A DNA stretch of 61,338 nt from NCBI RefSeq assembly GCF_000820165.1, contig NZ_CDDD01000012.1, positions 1 through 61,338 on the forward strand, in the 5' to 3' direction. Positions 24,130 through 33,030 of this stretch are shown in pieces. The translations under genes were made by a program, and so were the position numbers. The stretch comes from Aeromonas taiwanensis. Its GTDB lineage: Bacteria > Pseudomonadota > Gammaproteobacteria > Enterobacterales > Aeromonadaceae. The first letter of the stretch is position 1; every line of letters starts with the position of its first letter. Below the pieces are notes generated by a model. It saw only the letters and a list, made by a program, of their open reading frames with translations. It was not told the DNA's origin and made no database searches.

Positions 24130-24669
24130 ATGCCAGCGACGCGACAGAGGCGGATTGTCCCCCTGAACGAGCAGCACCTTCCTGCACTGCTGACCCTGTT
24201 CGAGCAGTCGGTGCGCCGCCTGGGCCCCGAACACTACAGCCCGGAGCAGGTGGAGCAATGGGCCCTGGGAGCCCATCATCCGGGGCTGGTGAGCCAGCTG
24301 CGCGAGCATCACGGCTGGGTCATCGAAGAGCTCAACCAGACAGGCCCCCTCCCCCTCGGCTTTGCCACGCTTAGCGATGACGGCCATCTCAGCCTGCTCT
24401 ACGTGAGCGCGGATCACCAGCGCCAGGGGCTCGGCACCCAGCTGCTGGAGACGGTGCTCCTGGGCGCCGTCCGGCTTGGGTTGTCTCTTCTGACCACGGA
24501 GGCGAGCGCCTTCAGCCTCGCCCTCTTCCTGCGCCACGGCTTCGAGCTGGCCGGATTGGAAACCGTGGAGCGAGGCGGCGTCCGTTTTATCCGCCATCGC
24601 CTCTACTGCCGCTTGCCAAGCGGGGGGCAGCCACTAAAATACGCACCATTTCCTCAAGGCAATGGATAG
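24130..24669 (+). CDS. GNAT family N-acetyltransferase
   Basis: 179 aa. The acetyl-CoA site is visible as L-Y-V-S-A-D-H-Q-R-Q-G-L-G-T-Q-L (the R/Q-x-x-G-x-G/A motif A), preceded by a strand pair with G-F-A-T-L-S-D-D-G-H-L-S and followed by F-L-R-H-G-F-E-L. The acceptor is unknown. The gene begins 4 bases after the yjbR-like gene and is followed by a small conserved gene after 12 bases, forming a three-gene unit. Confidence 0.85.
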   Translation: MPATRQRRIVPLNEQHLPALLTLFEQSVRRLGPEHYSPEQVEQWALGAHHPGLVSQLREHHGWVIEELNQTGPLPLGFATLSDDGHLSLLYVSADHQRQGLGTQLLETVLLGAVRLGLSLLTTEASAFSLALFLRHGFELAGLETVERGGVRFIRHRLYCRLPSGGQPLKYAPFPQGNG

Positions 24670-24681
24670 AAGGCAGCCATC

Positions 24682-25017
24682 ATGGTGGTAGAGAGCGACG
24701 GCTACATAGCGCTGGTCGAGTATCTGGTAGAGAGTCTGGGTCTGTTCGAGAGCCAGCAGCAGGGCAGCGGCACCCAGACCATCGAGGATCTGGTGAGCGG
24801 CCGGGTGGCCGAGAACCTGATGACCATCTGCGAGCAGAATCCCCAGCTCGATCCCAAGGTGCGCTTCATGATCATGCAGGAAGCCGACGCCGTGGTGGCC
24901 GATCTGGAGGAGGTGCTTTCCGCCGTCTGGCTGCGCGCCCCCACCCAGGAGCAGCACACCTTCCTGATGGAGTTCATCGATCTCATCAAGAACCTGTTCG
25001 ACAGCACCATAGGCTAA
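24682..25017 (+). CDS. Small acidic helical protein, DUF3802-like
   Basis: 111 aa, all-helical and acidic (many Asp/Glu), no signal peptide and no Cys. The pattern (Y-L-V-E-S-L-G-L-F-E, V-A-E-N-L-M-T-I-C-E-Q, I-M-Q-E-A-D-A-V-V-A-D-L-E-E-V) resembles the DUF3802 family found in Vibrio and Aeromonas; its function is unknown. AAGG stands before the ATG. It is the last gene of the yjbR-GNAT unit. The following 250 bases hold no gene. Confidence 0.6.
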   Translation: MVVESDGYIALVEYLVESLGLFESQQQGSGTQTIEDLVSGRVAENLMTICEQNPQLDPKVRFMIMQEADAVVADLEEVLSAVWLRAPTQEQHTFLMEFIDLIKNLFDSTIG

Positions 25018-25263
25018 TCCCTTCCCGCTATCGCCCCAAGGCGTCCCCCAGATGACCCGATATGAAAAGGGCCGCCTCATCGGGCAGCCCTGCTTGCATT
25101 GTCAATTCATCGCGCTTGTGGGTGTAATGAATATCTGAGCAAAAAGTGTCTGGTCTTGGCTTCCATCCTTGGTAGCTACCTGTTGGTCAGCCAGGGTTCA
25201 GTTTAGTTCCCCGCAAAGGGACCTTTTTTTCCTTTTTCTTTCACACTTCTTTCAAAAATATGT

Positions 25264-25287
25264 CACGGGGGCCGGTTGGCCCCCGTG
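25264..25287 (-). terminator. Rho-independent terminator of msrA
   Basis: A ten-base stem, cacgggggcc/ggcccccgtg with a 4-base loop, is followed in the minus direction by acatattttt. It begins about 15 bases after the msrA stop. Confidence 0.85.
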
Positions 25288-25302
25288 CGGCACGACCACG
25301 CC

Positions 25303-25935
25303 TCAGCGATTGAGGCTGGGGGGCAGGCAGACGCCGATGCCCCCCAGGCCGCAATACCCTTCCGGGTTCTTCTCCAGATATTGCTGGTGATAATCCTCGG
25401 CGTAGTAGAAGGGCGCCAGCGGCAGGACCCGGGTGGTGATGGTGCGCCCGTCACCGCTCGCGGTCATGGCCTGCTGGTAGGCGGCCAGGCTCTGCTGGGC
25501 GATCGCCTCCTGGGCGTCGTCCCCGAAGAAGATGACGGAGCGGTACTGGGTGCCGATGTCTCCCCCCTGGCGCATGCCCTGGGCCGGATCATGGTGCTCC
25601 CAGAACAGCTTGACGAGATCCCCATAGCTGATGACCCTGGGATCGAACACCACCTGCACCGTCTCGGCGTGACCGGTCAGCCCGCTGCACACCTCCTTGT
25701 AGGTGGGGTTGGGGGTCAGCCCCCCCTGATAACCGGCGGCGGTGGAGTAGACGCCCGGTTGCTGCCAGAACAGGCGCTCCACGCCCCAGAAACAGCCCAT
25801 GCCAAACCAGGCCAGCTCCATTCCCTCGGGCCAGGGCCCCTGGGTAGGATGACCGTTGACTGCGTGCTGCTGGCCAATTTCCATCGCCTCGCGACGTCCC
25901 GGCAGCGCGTCTGCCGGTGAAATAATCTGCTCCAT
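25303..25935 (-). CDS. msrA: Peptide-methionine (S)-S-oxide reductase MsrA
   Basis: 210 aa. The catalytic motif G-M-G-C-F-W-G holds the reactive Cys (about residue 48), and G-Y-x-G-G with T-G-H-A-E-T and F-W-E-H-H-D-P follow. C-terminal Cys residues in [10 protein letters not shown] act as resolving cysteines, as in enteric MsrA. The enzyme repairs methionine-S-sulfoxide in proteins with thioredoxin. Start ATG at 25935. It is divergent from argA with a 243-base gap that must hold both promoters. Confidence 0.95.
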   Translation of the reverse strand: MEQIISPADALPGRREAMEIGQQHAVNGHPTQGPWPEGMELAWFGMGCFWGVERLFWQQPGVYSTAAGYQGGLTPNPTYKEVCSGLTGHAETVQVVFDPRVISYGDLVKLFWEHHDPAQGMRQGGDIGTQYRSVIFFGDDAQEAIAQQSLAAYQQAMTASGDGRTITTRVLPLAPFYYAEDYHQQYLEKNPEGYCGLGGIGVCLPPSLNR

Positions 25936-26125
25936 ATGCCCTGTCCTTGTATAAAACCCCGCGCAATGCGGCTGACGAAAAGGAACACCGAAGATAACAG
26001 GTTCTTAGCCCGGATCAACCGAGGGCGCCAGCTTGCCGGCGGGAGCACAGTCCCGAGCCTCTCATCCCGCTCTCCGGCGCCCTGGTCAAAATCGCATCAA
26101 AAAAACACGACAGCAATATTTAGTC

Positions 26126-26153
26126 TTGATTTGTGAATTTATTTTCATATATT
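26126..26153 (+). promoter_or_regulatory. argA promoter with an embedded ARG box
   Basis: The -35 is TTGATT (26126-26131) and the -10 is TATATT (26148-26153), 16 bases apart. The spacer holds TGAAT-TTAT-TTTCA (26134-26147), one mismatch from the core of the ARG box consensus. ArgR with arginine would block RNA polymerase here. The start codon at 26179 lies about 20 bases past the expected transcript start, so a TTG at 26152 can be excluded as the start. Confidence 0.7.
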
Positions 26154-26178
26154 GAGCGAATTGCTGCTTTTTTATGGA

Positions 26179-27516
26179 ATGACATACGTGCGTGAACGCG
26201 AACCCAGCCTGGTCCATGCCTTTCGGCAATCCACCCCCTATGTCAATGTGCATCGGGGCGCCACCTTCGTGCTGATGATCGGCGGGGAAGCCATCTGCCA
26301 CCCCAATTTTGCCAACATCGTCAGCGACATCGCCCTGCTGCAGACGCTCGGCATTCGCCTGGTGCTGGTGTTTGGCTCGCGCCCGCAAAACGACGAGGCC
26401 CTGGCTCGCGCCGGCATCCAGGCCCAGTACCACAGACGGGTCCGGGTCACCGACGACGAGAGCTTCGCCATCATCAAGCAGGTGTGCGGCGGTCTGCAAT
26501 ACGACATTACCGCCCAGCTCTCCATGGGGCTGGCCAACACCCCCATGCAGGGGGCACGTATCAGCGTGGTGAGCGGCAACTTCGTCACCGCCCAGCCCCT
26601 CGGGGTGGATGAAGGCATCGATTTTTGCCACAGCGGCCGGGTGCGGCGCATCGACGTGGAAGGGATCACCCGCCAGCTGGATCAGCATGGCCTGGTGCTC
26701 ATCTCCCCCATCGGCTGCTCGGTCACCGGCGAGAGCTTCAACCTGAGCTCGGAAGAGGTGGCCCGCCGGGTCGCGGTGGATCTCAAAGCGGACAAGCTCA
26801 TCTGCTTCAGCAGCACCCAGGGGGTCATGGACAGGCACGGCGAGGCCATCTCCGAGCTCTTCCCCGAGCAGGCCGAGGAGCTGCTGGTGGAGCTGGAGCA
26901 GGCGGGCGAGGAGATGTCCGGTACCGCCCGCTACCTGCGCGCGGCCATCGCCTCCTGCCGGGGCGGCGTGCCCCGCTCCCACCTGGTGAGCTACCAGGAT
27001 GACGGCGCCATGCTGCAGGAGCTGTTCAGCCGGGAGGGGCTCGGCACCCAGATCGTGCGGGAAAGCGCCGAGCGGGCACGGGCCGCCACCATAGAGGACA
27101 TCGGCGGCATTCTCGACCTCATCCGCCCCCTGGAGGAGGAAGGGATCCTGGTGCGCCGCTCCCGGGAGCAGCTTGAGATGGAGATCGACAAGTTCACCAT
27201 CATAGAGCGCGACGGCCTCATCATCGGCTGCGCGGCGCTCTACTGCTTCATGGAGGAGGCCATGGCCGAGATGGCCTGCGTCGCCATCCACCCGGAGTAT
27301 CGCAACTCCAACCGGGGTGACACCCTGATCGCCAAGGTGGCCGAGCGGGCCAAGCGGCTCGGCATCCGCCGGCTGTTCGTGCTCACCACCCGATCCATCC
27401 ACTGGTTCCGGGAGCGGGGCTTCGATCCCCTGGAGGTGGAGGATCTGCCGGTGGCGCGCCAACGGCTCTACAACTGGCAGCGTCGCTCCAAGGTTTTGTC
27501 CAAGACCATTTCGTAA
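26179..27516 (+). CDS. argA: N-acetylglutamate synthase ArgA
   Basis: 445 aa (E. coli enzyme 443). N-terminal amino-acid-kinase domain: [41 protein letters not shown]-terminal GNAT domain: [24 protein letters not shown]. It catalyses the first step of arginine synthesis, acetyl-CoA plus glutamate to N-acetylglutamate, and is feedback-inhibited by arginine in the E. coli enzyme. The start is ATG 26179; GTG 26188 would match the E. coli N-terminus more closely and is also possible. It is expressed from an ARG-box promoter. Confidence 0.95.
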   Translation: MTYVREREPSLVHAFRQSTPYVNVHRGATFVLMIGGEAICHPNFANIVSDIALLQTLGIRLVLVFGSRPQNDEALARAGIQAQYHRRVRVTDDESFAIIKQVCGGLQYDITAQLSMGLANTPMQGARISVVSGNFVTAQPLGVDEGIDFCHSGRVRRIDVEGITRQLDQHGLVLISPIGCSVTGESFNLSSEEVARRVAVDLKADKLICFSSTQGVMDRHGEAISELFPEQAEELLVELEQAGEEMSGTARYLRAAIASCRGGVPRSHLVSYQDDGAMLQELFSREGLGTQIVRESAERARAATIEDIGGILDLIRPLEEEGILVRRSREQLEMEIDKFTIIERDGLIIGCAALYCFMEEAMAEMACVAIHPEYRNSNRGDTLIAKVAERAKRLGIRRLFVLTTRSIHWFRERGFDPLEVEDLPVARQRLYNWQRRSKVLSKTIS

Positions 27517-27570
27517 CTTGTTGATCTTGTGTCTGGTTGCCGTCAATTTTGTTCTTTTTTACAAACTCGA

Positions 27571-27600
27571 TTGACAGTGCAATCAAGTGCAGGGTATTTC
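27571..27600 (+). promoter_or_regulatory. lysC promoter
   Basis: TTGACA (27571-27576) and TATTTC (27595-27600) are 18 bases apart. The expected transcript start near 27607 is the very start of the riboswitch leader, which supports this promoter. Confidence 0.65.
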
Positions 27601-27604
27601 TACA

Positions 27605-27780
27605 TGCACGCCACCTTCCCAGAAGGTGGCACCAGAAGAGGAGCGCTGCCCAGGCAGCCCAAGGGAGGACACCAGCGTCCGGTGAACTTGGGTCAGGGGG
27701 AGCAGCGCCGAGATGGGGCGGGTGACTGGACACCGCCACGTCGGCTGCGGGGGCTGAATCCCCCGGGTTGTCATCGGTAG
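27605..27780 (+). promoter_or_regulatory. Lysine riboswitch (L-box) of lysC
   Basis: The leader matches the E. coli lysC riboswitch: a stem at 27610-27618/27622-27630, then accagaagagg, the conserved block agcagcgccgag, gggggctgaatccccc and gggttgtcatcgg, in the same order. After the aptamer comes an expression platform (about 27780-27920), with gtcatccc pairing with gggatgggc, and gtggagtgcttctgg as in E. coli. Lysine binding is expected to lower lysC expression, probably by blocking translation start or stopping transcription. Confidence 0.9.
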
Positions 27781-27936
27781 TGGTCATCCCACAGGCATCC
27801 AGCCAGGATCCTTGCGGGATGGGCACCACGGGTGGAGTGCTTCTGGCCGGGATCCTTCGCTATTCCTGCCATTTTTTGCCTCCTCCTCTCTTTTGCCCGA
27901 TGAAACCGGATTTTCACCTTGAGACAGGAGTATGCA

Positions 27937-29289
27937 ATGAACCCGATCAACGTCGCCAAGTTTGGCGGAACCAGCGTCGCCGATGCCGCGGCCATGAACC
28001 ACTGCGCCGACGTGGTGCTGGCCAATCCGGCGACCCGGGTGGTAGTGCTGAGCGCCAGCGCCGGCGTCACCAACCTGCTGGTGAGCCTGGCCCAGGGTGA
28101 ACTGGACGAAGCCGAACAGGACGCCCAGCTCGACAAGCTGGCCGGGATCCAGCACGCCATCCTGGCCGCCCTTGGCAATCCGGCCGAGGTGAGCGCCCTC
28201 ATTCACGCCCAGCTCGGCGAGATCCGCACCATGGCCCGTCAGGCCTGCCAGCACACCGACGCCGAACTCGCGGACAGGCTCATCGCCTGCGGCGAGCTGA
28301 TGTCCACCCGCCTCTTCACCGAGCTCCTGCACCAGCGCGGCGTCAAGGCCCGGTGGCAGGATGCGCGCCAGCTGCTGCGCACCGACAGCCGCTTTGGCAA
28401 GGCGACCGTGGATCTTGCCGCCACCCGCGCCCTCTGCCAGCAGGCACTGGGCCCGGTTCTGGGGGAGAGCCTGATCATCACCCAGGGCTTCATCGGAGCC
28501 GACAGCCACGGCCGCACCACCACCCTGGGCCGTGGCGGCTCCGACTACAGCGCAGCCCTGCTCGCCGAGGCGCTGGATGCCGGCTCCATCGAGATCTGGA
28601 CCGACGTCCCCGGCATCTACACCACGGATCCCCGCCTCGTCACCCGGGCCCGCCCCATCCCCGAAATCAGCTTCGTGGAGGCGGCCGAGATGGCCACCTT
28701 CGGCGCCAAGGTACTGCACCCGGCCACCCTGCAGCCGGCCCTGCGCCAGGACATCCCGGTGTTCGTCGGCTCCGCCAAGGATCCCGCCGCTGGCGGCACC
28801 TGGATCCGCGCCACCACCAGCAGCACCCCGCTGTTCCGGGCCGTGGCCCTGCGCCGCCAGCAGGTGCTGGTGACCCTGCACAGCCTCAACATGTTCCACG
28901 CTTACGGCTTCCTGGCCGAGGTGTTCAGCATCCTGGCCCGTCACCGCATCTCGGTGGACCTCATCACCACCTCCGAGGTGAGCGTGTCCCTGACCCTGGA
29001 TCACACCGGCAGCCAGAGCAACGGCGAGCCCATCCTCAACGACAAGGTGCTGGCGGAGCTCGGCCAGCTGTGCAAGGTGGAGGTGGAGACCGGCTTCGCC
29101 CTGGTGGCGCTCATCGGCAACCGCATGAGCGAGGCGACCGGGGTCGGCAGCCAGGTGTTCGACGCCATCCGCGAACACAACATCCGGATGATCTGCTACG
29201 GCGCCAGCGCCCACAACCTCTGCTTCCTGGTGAAGGAGAGCGAAGCGGGCCACATCGTCAACTGCCTCCACCGGGAGCTGCTCGACTGA
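27937..29289 (+). CDS. lysC: Lysine-sensitive aspartokinase III
   Basis: 450 aa (E. coli LysC 449). Kinase domain with K-F-G-G-T-S-V at residues 8-14, T-L-G-R-G-G-S-D-Y-S-A and W-T-D-V-P-G-I-Y-T-T-D-P-R; C-terminal ACT domains (around 310-450) with S-L-N-M-F-H-A-Y-G-F-L and M-S-E-A-T-G-V. It makes aspartyl phosphate, the entry to lysine, threonine and methionine. The start at 27937 has AGGAG 7 bases upstream; an upstream ATG at 27919 has no ribosome site. A lysine riboswitch precedes it, so both RNA-level and allosteric control by lysine are expected. Confidence 0.95.
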   Translation: MNPINVAKFGGTSVADAAAMNHCADVVLANPATRVVVLSASAGVTNLLVSLAQGELDEAEQDAQLDKLAGIQHAILAALGNPAEVSALIHAQLGEIRTMARQACQHTDAELADRLIACGELMSTRLFTELLHQRGVKARWQDARQLLRTDSRFGKATVDLAATRALCQQALGPVLGESLIITQGFIGADSHGRTTTLGRGGSDYSAALLAEALDAGSIEIWTDVPGIYTTDPRLVTRARPIPEISFVEAAEMATFGAKVLHPATLQPALRQDIPVFVGSAKDPAAGGTWIRATTSSTPLFRAVALRRQQVLVTLHSLNMFHAYGFLAEVFSILARHRISVDLITTSEVSVSLTLDHTGSQSNGEPILNDKVLAELGQLCKVEVETGFALVALIGNRMSEATGVGSQVFDAIREHNIRMICYGASAHNLCFLVKESEAGHIVNCLHRELLD

Positions 29290-29321
29290 CTCAGCCCTGC
29301 TGGGTGACGGGATAAATGAAA

Positions 29322-29348
29322 AGAGGGGCGCCGATGCGCCCCTCTTTC
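29322..29348 (+). terminator. Terminator between lysC and the kinase-like gene
   Basis: The stem agaggggcg/cgcccctct has a 6-base loop and then TTTC. The two flanking genes are convergent, and the minus side (after tgaaaa) also gives Ts, so it can serve both. Confidence 0.85.
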
Positions 29349-29360
29349 ATATTGCCAGCC

Positions 29361-30443
29361 CTATGATCGCGAGGACGGCAGCAGGTTGGCCCGGATCTGC
29401 TCGCGCAGGTCCCCCAGCCGCAGTAGCAAGCCGGCCTGATCCAGCCCCGCCTCGTCGGGCCCCAGGTTCTCGGCAAGCGCCGGGAAGTGATCCCGCACCG
29501 CCTGCTCCAGCCAGTCGAGGCGGCGCAGTGTCGTCGGGGTGCAGCTCTTGCCGCCCAGATCGTCCAGGATGTCGAGCCGGTGGCTGCGGTACATGTCCCG
29601 CCACCAGTTGGCGGCAAGCGCCTCGTCGCTCGCGAGCGCCGCACTCCACTCCCCCACCAGCCCCTGGATGCGGGCCAGCACGGAGGCACTCGCCCCCTCC
29701 CGGTTCAGATACTGCAGCTCCCCCCTGGCCCAGGCGAGGCAGAGCTCGCGCCAGTGGCGAAACAGCGGCAGGGGATCGGCCTCGTCCAGCCAGAGTCCGG
29801 ACAGGGTACGGGTCTCCAGCCGCTCGGGCACATGAAACTCGGGGTCGGCCAGGCCGTTGGAGTTGAACTCGTGCAGGGGATCGAAGGGCCACATGTAGCC
29901 AAAGTCGAACACCGAGACCTGCTGGCCGTCGTCGAGCAGATTACCCGGGCTCGGATCCCAGTCAAACCAGCCCCAGCGGGCCAGCTCTGCCTCCACCGCC
30001 AGCATCTGCGCCAGATTGCGCTTGCAGAGCTGGCGCACCGGCTCCCCCCTCAGCCAGGGAGAGACCAGCACCCCGGCCCGGGCAGAGCCGAAACTGGTGC
30101 AGACCACGTTGGAGAGGATGGTAGGGTGCAGCTCGCGCAGGCTCTCTATCTCGCGGCGGCGCTCCAGCTCGGTGAGAAAGGCGGTCTTGCCGTCCACATT
30201 GGCCACCAGGGAGTCCTTTCTGCGCCGCTTCAGACACCAGTGATGGCCCTCCACCTTGAGGTGAAACACCTCGGCGGTCAGTCCGTGACCATAGCACTTG
30301 ATCACATCCGGGTGATCCCCGGTCAGCCTGATGAGCTGGGCCAGGGGCAGGGGGCAGTCCCGTTCACGCCCGATCCGGATCTCTTCCTTGCTCTCCAGCA
30401 TCTGGAGCAACCTGGCCTGACGCGCCTCAACCTTGGGATTCAT
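29361..30443 (-). CDS. Protein-kinase-fold protein with altered catalytic loop
   Basis: 360 aa. It has the small-molecule/protein kinase fold: a lysine-rich strand L-K-R-R-R-K (residues 71-76) as candidate ATP-binding Lys, the catalytic loop F-D-W-D-P-S-P-G-N-L-L (160-170) and the metal motif D-F-G (180-182). The usual His of the H-x-D loop is Asp (D161-W-D163), while Asn168 is kept. A helical C-terminal domain follows. It is most like lipopolysaccharide-core or aminoglycoside-phosphotransferase-type kinases. GGAGG 7 bases before the ATG at 30443 decides the start; the longer frame would pass through a false hydrophobic segment. The substrate is unknown. Confidence 0.6.
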   Translation of the reverse strand: MNPKVEARQARLLQMLESKEEIRIGRERDCPLPLAQLIRLTGDHPDVIKCYGHGLTAEVFHLKVEGHHWCLKRRRKDSLVANVDGKTAFLTELERRREIESLRELHPTILSNVVCTSFGSARAGVLVSPWLRGEPVRQLCKRNLAQMLAVEAELARWGWFDWDPSPGNLLDDGQQVSVFDFGYMWPFDPLHEFNSNGLADPEFHVPERLETRTLSGLWLDEADPLPLFRHWRELCLAWARGELQYLNREGASASVLARIQGLVGEWSAALASDEALAANWWRDMYRSHRLDILDDLGGKSCTPTTLRRLDWLEQAVRDHFPALAENLGPDEAGLDQAGLLLRLGDLREQIRANLLPSSRS

Positions 30444-30693
30444 ACATGTACCTCCAACCGTTGTTGAGAGACTAAACAGCACAACGGCGGCAAACCAGCG
30501 ACAAAGCATCATGATGACGCTTTCATCACAGAATGAGTGCCCCTGCCGGATCGGGATCACAATTTGCAAGGTCTCACCTTCACGGAATATTCATCCCGTT
30601 GTCATTAAATTGACATCGCGGAACAAGCCCAGCACCATCGGGTCAAAATAGAGGCAGCCATTGCTGCCATGACAGCTCCAAGGATGAGCCCTT

Positions 30694-32955
30694 ATGAATG
30701 CCCTCGTCTCCGGTCGCAGCCCCTCCCCTTCCCGGCCCCTGGCCGGGTTGCTGCTTGGTGTGCTGAGCACCCTGCTGCTGCTGACCCTCGCCCTCCCCGT
30801 GCTCAGCCCCGTCAGCTGGCTCGGGCGCGCGCAACCCCTGATCCTGGGCCCGGCGGATCAGCCGCTGGCCACCCTCAACCGCTACAGCCTGCTCTACAAG
30901 AGCGACAGCCGGGGTCTCTATCTGGTGGTGCGCAGCCAGTGGCAGCTGCTCAAGCCCCTGCAGGAGGGGGACAAGGTCCGGGTCGAGCTGCTCAACGACA
31001 GGGGCGTACGAATCGATCAGCTGAGCCAGGCGGTGGCGAAACGCCAGAAGTGCCGCCAGGAGCGCTGCACCCTGGAGCTCAACAGCGCCCTGCGCGCCCC
31101 CGACGATGCCCTGGACAGCCGCTACCAGCTGCGCATCGGCCTGCTGCTCACCGACCGGCCCGAGAGCGCCGAGTACAGCCAGATCCTGCAGACCCTGCCG
31201 GAGCGCGGGTTCAACCTGACCTATCTGATGACCAGCCTGCTGCTGGTGTTGCTGATCAGCGCCGCCGTGCTCAGGGTACTGATGCCACGACTGCGCCGCA
31301 GCTACCGCTCCCGGATCCTTGGCAGCCTGCTGCTCGGCAACCTCACCTTCGTGCTGCTGCACGGCTTCGTGGTGTTCAAGCTGGGGGAATTCCTGTTCTG
31401 GTCGGGCTTTCGTCCCGAGCACTACTACCTCGCCTGGGGCAGCATGGTGCTGGGGTGGAGCCTCTGCGCCCTCGCGGGCTTCAACCTCTACATGGGACTG
31501 GTGTTCACGGCCCTGTCGGGCATAGGCCTGCTCGCCAACTTCATGAAGATCGCCATCTACGGGGTGCCGCTCGGGGGGGACGATCTCGGCAATCTGATGG
31601 CCCTGCTCCACATCCTGCTCGATCAGCACCCCGTGTTGCCGGTGCTGGCCGTGCTGGGGCTCGTGTTCCTGTGCTGGCGTTTCGCCCTGTCGCGCTGGCT
31701 CCTGCGCACGGCCGCCGCCACCGCGGCCTTCTTCGCCCTGTGCGTGTTCGCGACCCAGACCAGCAACAAGCTGCTGGGCGCCAACATCCGTTACGTGGAC
31801 AGGGCGGTGAACTACCACAGAGACATCATCCGTGCCGGTCCCGGACTCTATCTCTTCAATCTGGTGGACGAGATGCTGCAAAGCGGCAACGTCTTCCGCT
31901 ACCCCCTGCAGATCAACGAGCGTACCCCCGAGCTGAGCCAGCCGGCCCAGAGCGAGCCGCCCCGCTTCGATCTGGTGATCGTGCTGCAATACGAATCCCT
32001 CTGGCTCGACTGGCAGGGCAAGATCTGCGCCCCCGCCCCCACCCTGGCCCTGCCCGCCGGGGTCGCCCAGTGGCACAAGACCATCCACTCCCCCACCACG
32101 GGGGGCATGACGGTGCTGGCGGAGTTCGAGATGAACACCGGCCTGCCCGTGGGCCTGCTCAAGCAGGGGGTGGTGCCCTACTACTACCTCTCCGAAAAGG
32201 TGCCGGGCCTGGCCCAGAGCGCGAAGCAGAGCGGCTACCAGACCCTGTTCGCCCACCCCTATGTGGAGAAGTTCTGGGGCCGCGCCAAGGCGATTCCGGC
32301 GCTCGGCTATGAGGAGCGCTGGTTCGACACCCGCTTCACCACCCTCGAACACAAGGGGCTCTACATCTCCGACGATGCCCTCATCGATCACCTGCTAAAA
32401 CGCACGGCCCAGGACGACAGCCCCCTCTTTGCCTACGCCGTTACCATGCAGGGGCACGGCCCCTTCGACGGGGATCGCTACCGGGCCCAGCAGATCGACA
32501 GAGCCTGCCCGGATCAGAGCCCGGCCGACCGGCAACTGCTCAACACCTACTACACCGGGGTGGTGGATGCCATGGCCTCCCTCGAGCGCCTGCTCAAGGC
32601 CCTGGACGGTTCCGGCAAGCGCTATCTGGTGGTGGCCTTCGGCGATCACCAACCCTTCCTGATGTCGGCGGGCAAGGGTATTCACGGCGCCAAGCCGCCC
32701 CGCGATGCCGCCTACCAGATCCCCATGATGGCCTTCACCCGCGCCGATGGGGGGCTGGACCTGGCCCGCCAGTTCGCCCCGGTGCGCCAGCTCTACCAGA
32801 TGGGTCAGGCCACGAGGCAACTGCTGGCGGGCGACCTCGCCCCCATCCAGGATCAACCCCTGCTCCACCCCGTGCTCGGGGAGGAGAAGGGCTTCGACCC
32901 CTCCCCCCTGGTGCCCCAGATCCGCGCCAGCTTCCGGGCCGACGCCCTGCCCTGA
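30694..32955 (+). CDS. LTA-synthase/OpgB-type sulfatase-fold membrane protein
   Basis: 753 aa. Membrane helices lie at about 16-40, 174-195, 208-230, 245-290 and 312-352, with a soluble alkaline-phosphatase-superfamily domain from about 425. Active-site elements are visible: E434 in Q-Y-E-S-L-W, the nucleophile Thr in P-T-T-G-G-M-T (468-469), W-G-R region, and D651-H652 in F-G-D-H-Q-P. Family members transfer phosphoglycerol or phosphoethanolamine to glycans or lipids in the periplasm. A region of about 120 residues (40-170), probably periplasmic and beta-rich, precedes the main helix block and is unusual for LtaS. It probably modifies a cell-envelope glycan; the donor is unknown. Promoter unassigned. 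Confidence 0.78.
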   Translation: MNALVSGRSPSPSRPLAGLLLGVLSTLLLLTLALPVLSPVSWLGRAQPLILGPADQPLATLNRYSLLYKSDSRGLYLVVRSQWQLLKPLQEGDKVRVELLNDRGVRIDQLSQAVAKRQKCRQERCTLELNSALRAPDDALDSRYQLRIGLLLTDRPESAEYSQILQTLPERGFNLTYLMTSLLLVLLISAAVLRVLMPRLRRSYRSRILGSLLLGNLTFVLLHGFVVFKLGEFLFWSGFRPEHYYLAWGSMVLGWSLCALAGFNLYMGLVFTALSGIGLLANFMKIAIYGVPLGGDDLGNLMALLHILLDQHPVLPVLAVLGLVFLCWRFALSRWLLRTAAATAAFFALCVFATQTSNKLLGANIRYVDRAVNYHRDIIRAGPGLYLFNLVDEMLQSGNVFRYPLQINERTPELSQPAQSEPPRFDLVIVLQYESLWLDWQGKICAPAPTLALPAGVAQWHKTIHSPTTGGMTVLAEFEMNTGLPVGLLKQGVVPYYYLSEKVPGLAQSAKQSGYQTLFAHPYVEKFWGRAKAIPALGYEERWFDTRFTTLEHKGLYISDDALIDHLLKRTAQDDSPLFAYAVTMQGHGPFDGDRYRAQQIDRACPDQSPADRQLLNTYYTGVVDAMASLERLLKALDGSGKRYLVVAFGDHQPFLMSAGKGIHGAKPPRDAAYQIPMMAFTRADGGLDLARQFAPVRQLYQMGQATRQLLAGDLAPIQDQPLLHPVLGEEKGFDPSPLVPQIRASFRADALP

Positions 32956-32982
32956 TCCGTTTTCACTGGAACAGAGACAAAA

Positions 32983-33007
32983 AGAGGTCGCCAAGGCGAC
33001 CTCTTTG
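32983..33007 (+). terminator. Rho-independent terminator
   Basis: The ten-base stem agaggtcgcc/ggcgacctct has a 2-base loop and TTT. It lies between the convergent sulfatase and S66 peptidase genes. Confidence 0.85.
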
Positions 33008-33030
33008 CATATTGAGCACGGCTTGGCGGC

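Noticed and set aside
26086..27546. 486-codon open frame opposite argA
   Set aside because: Overlaps the argA promoter and gene completely; no start signals.
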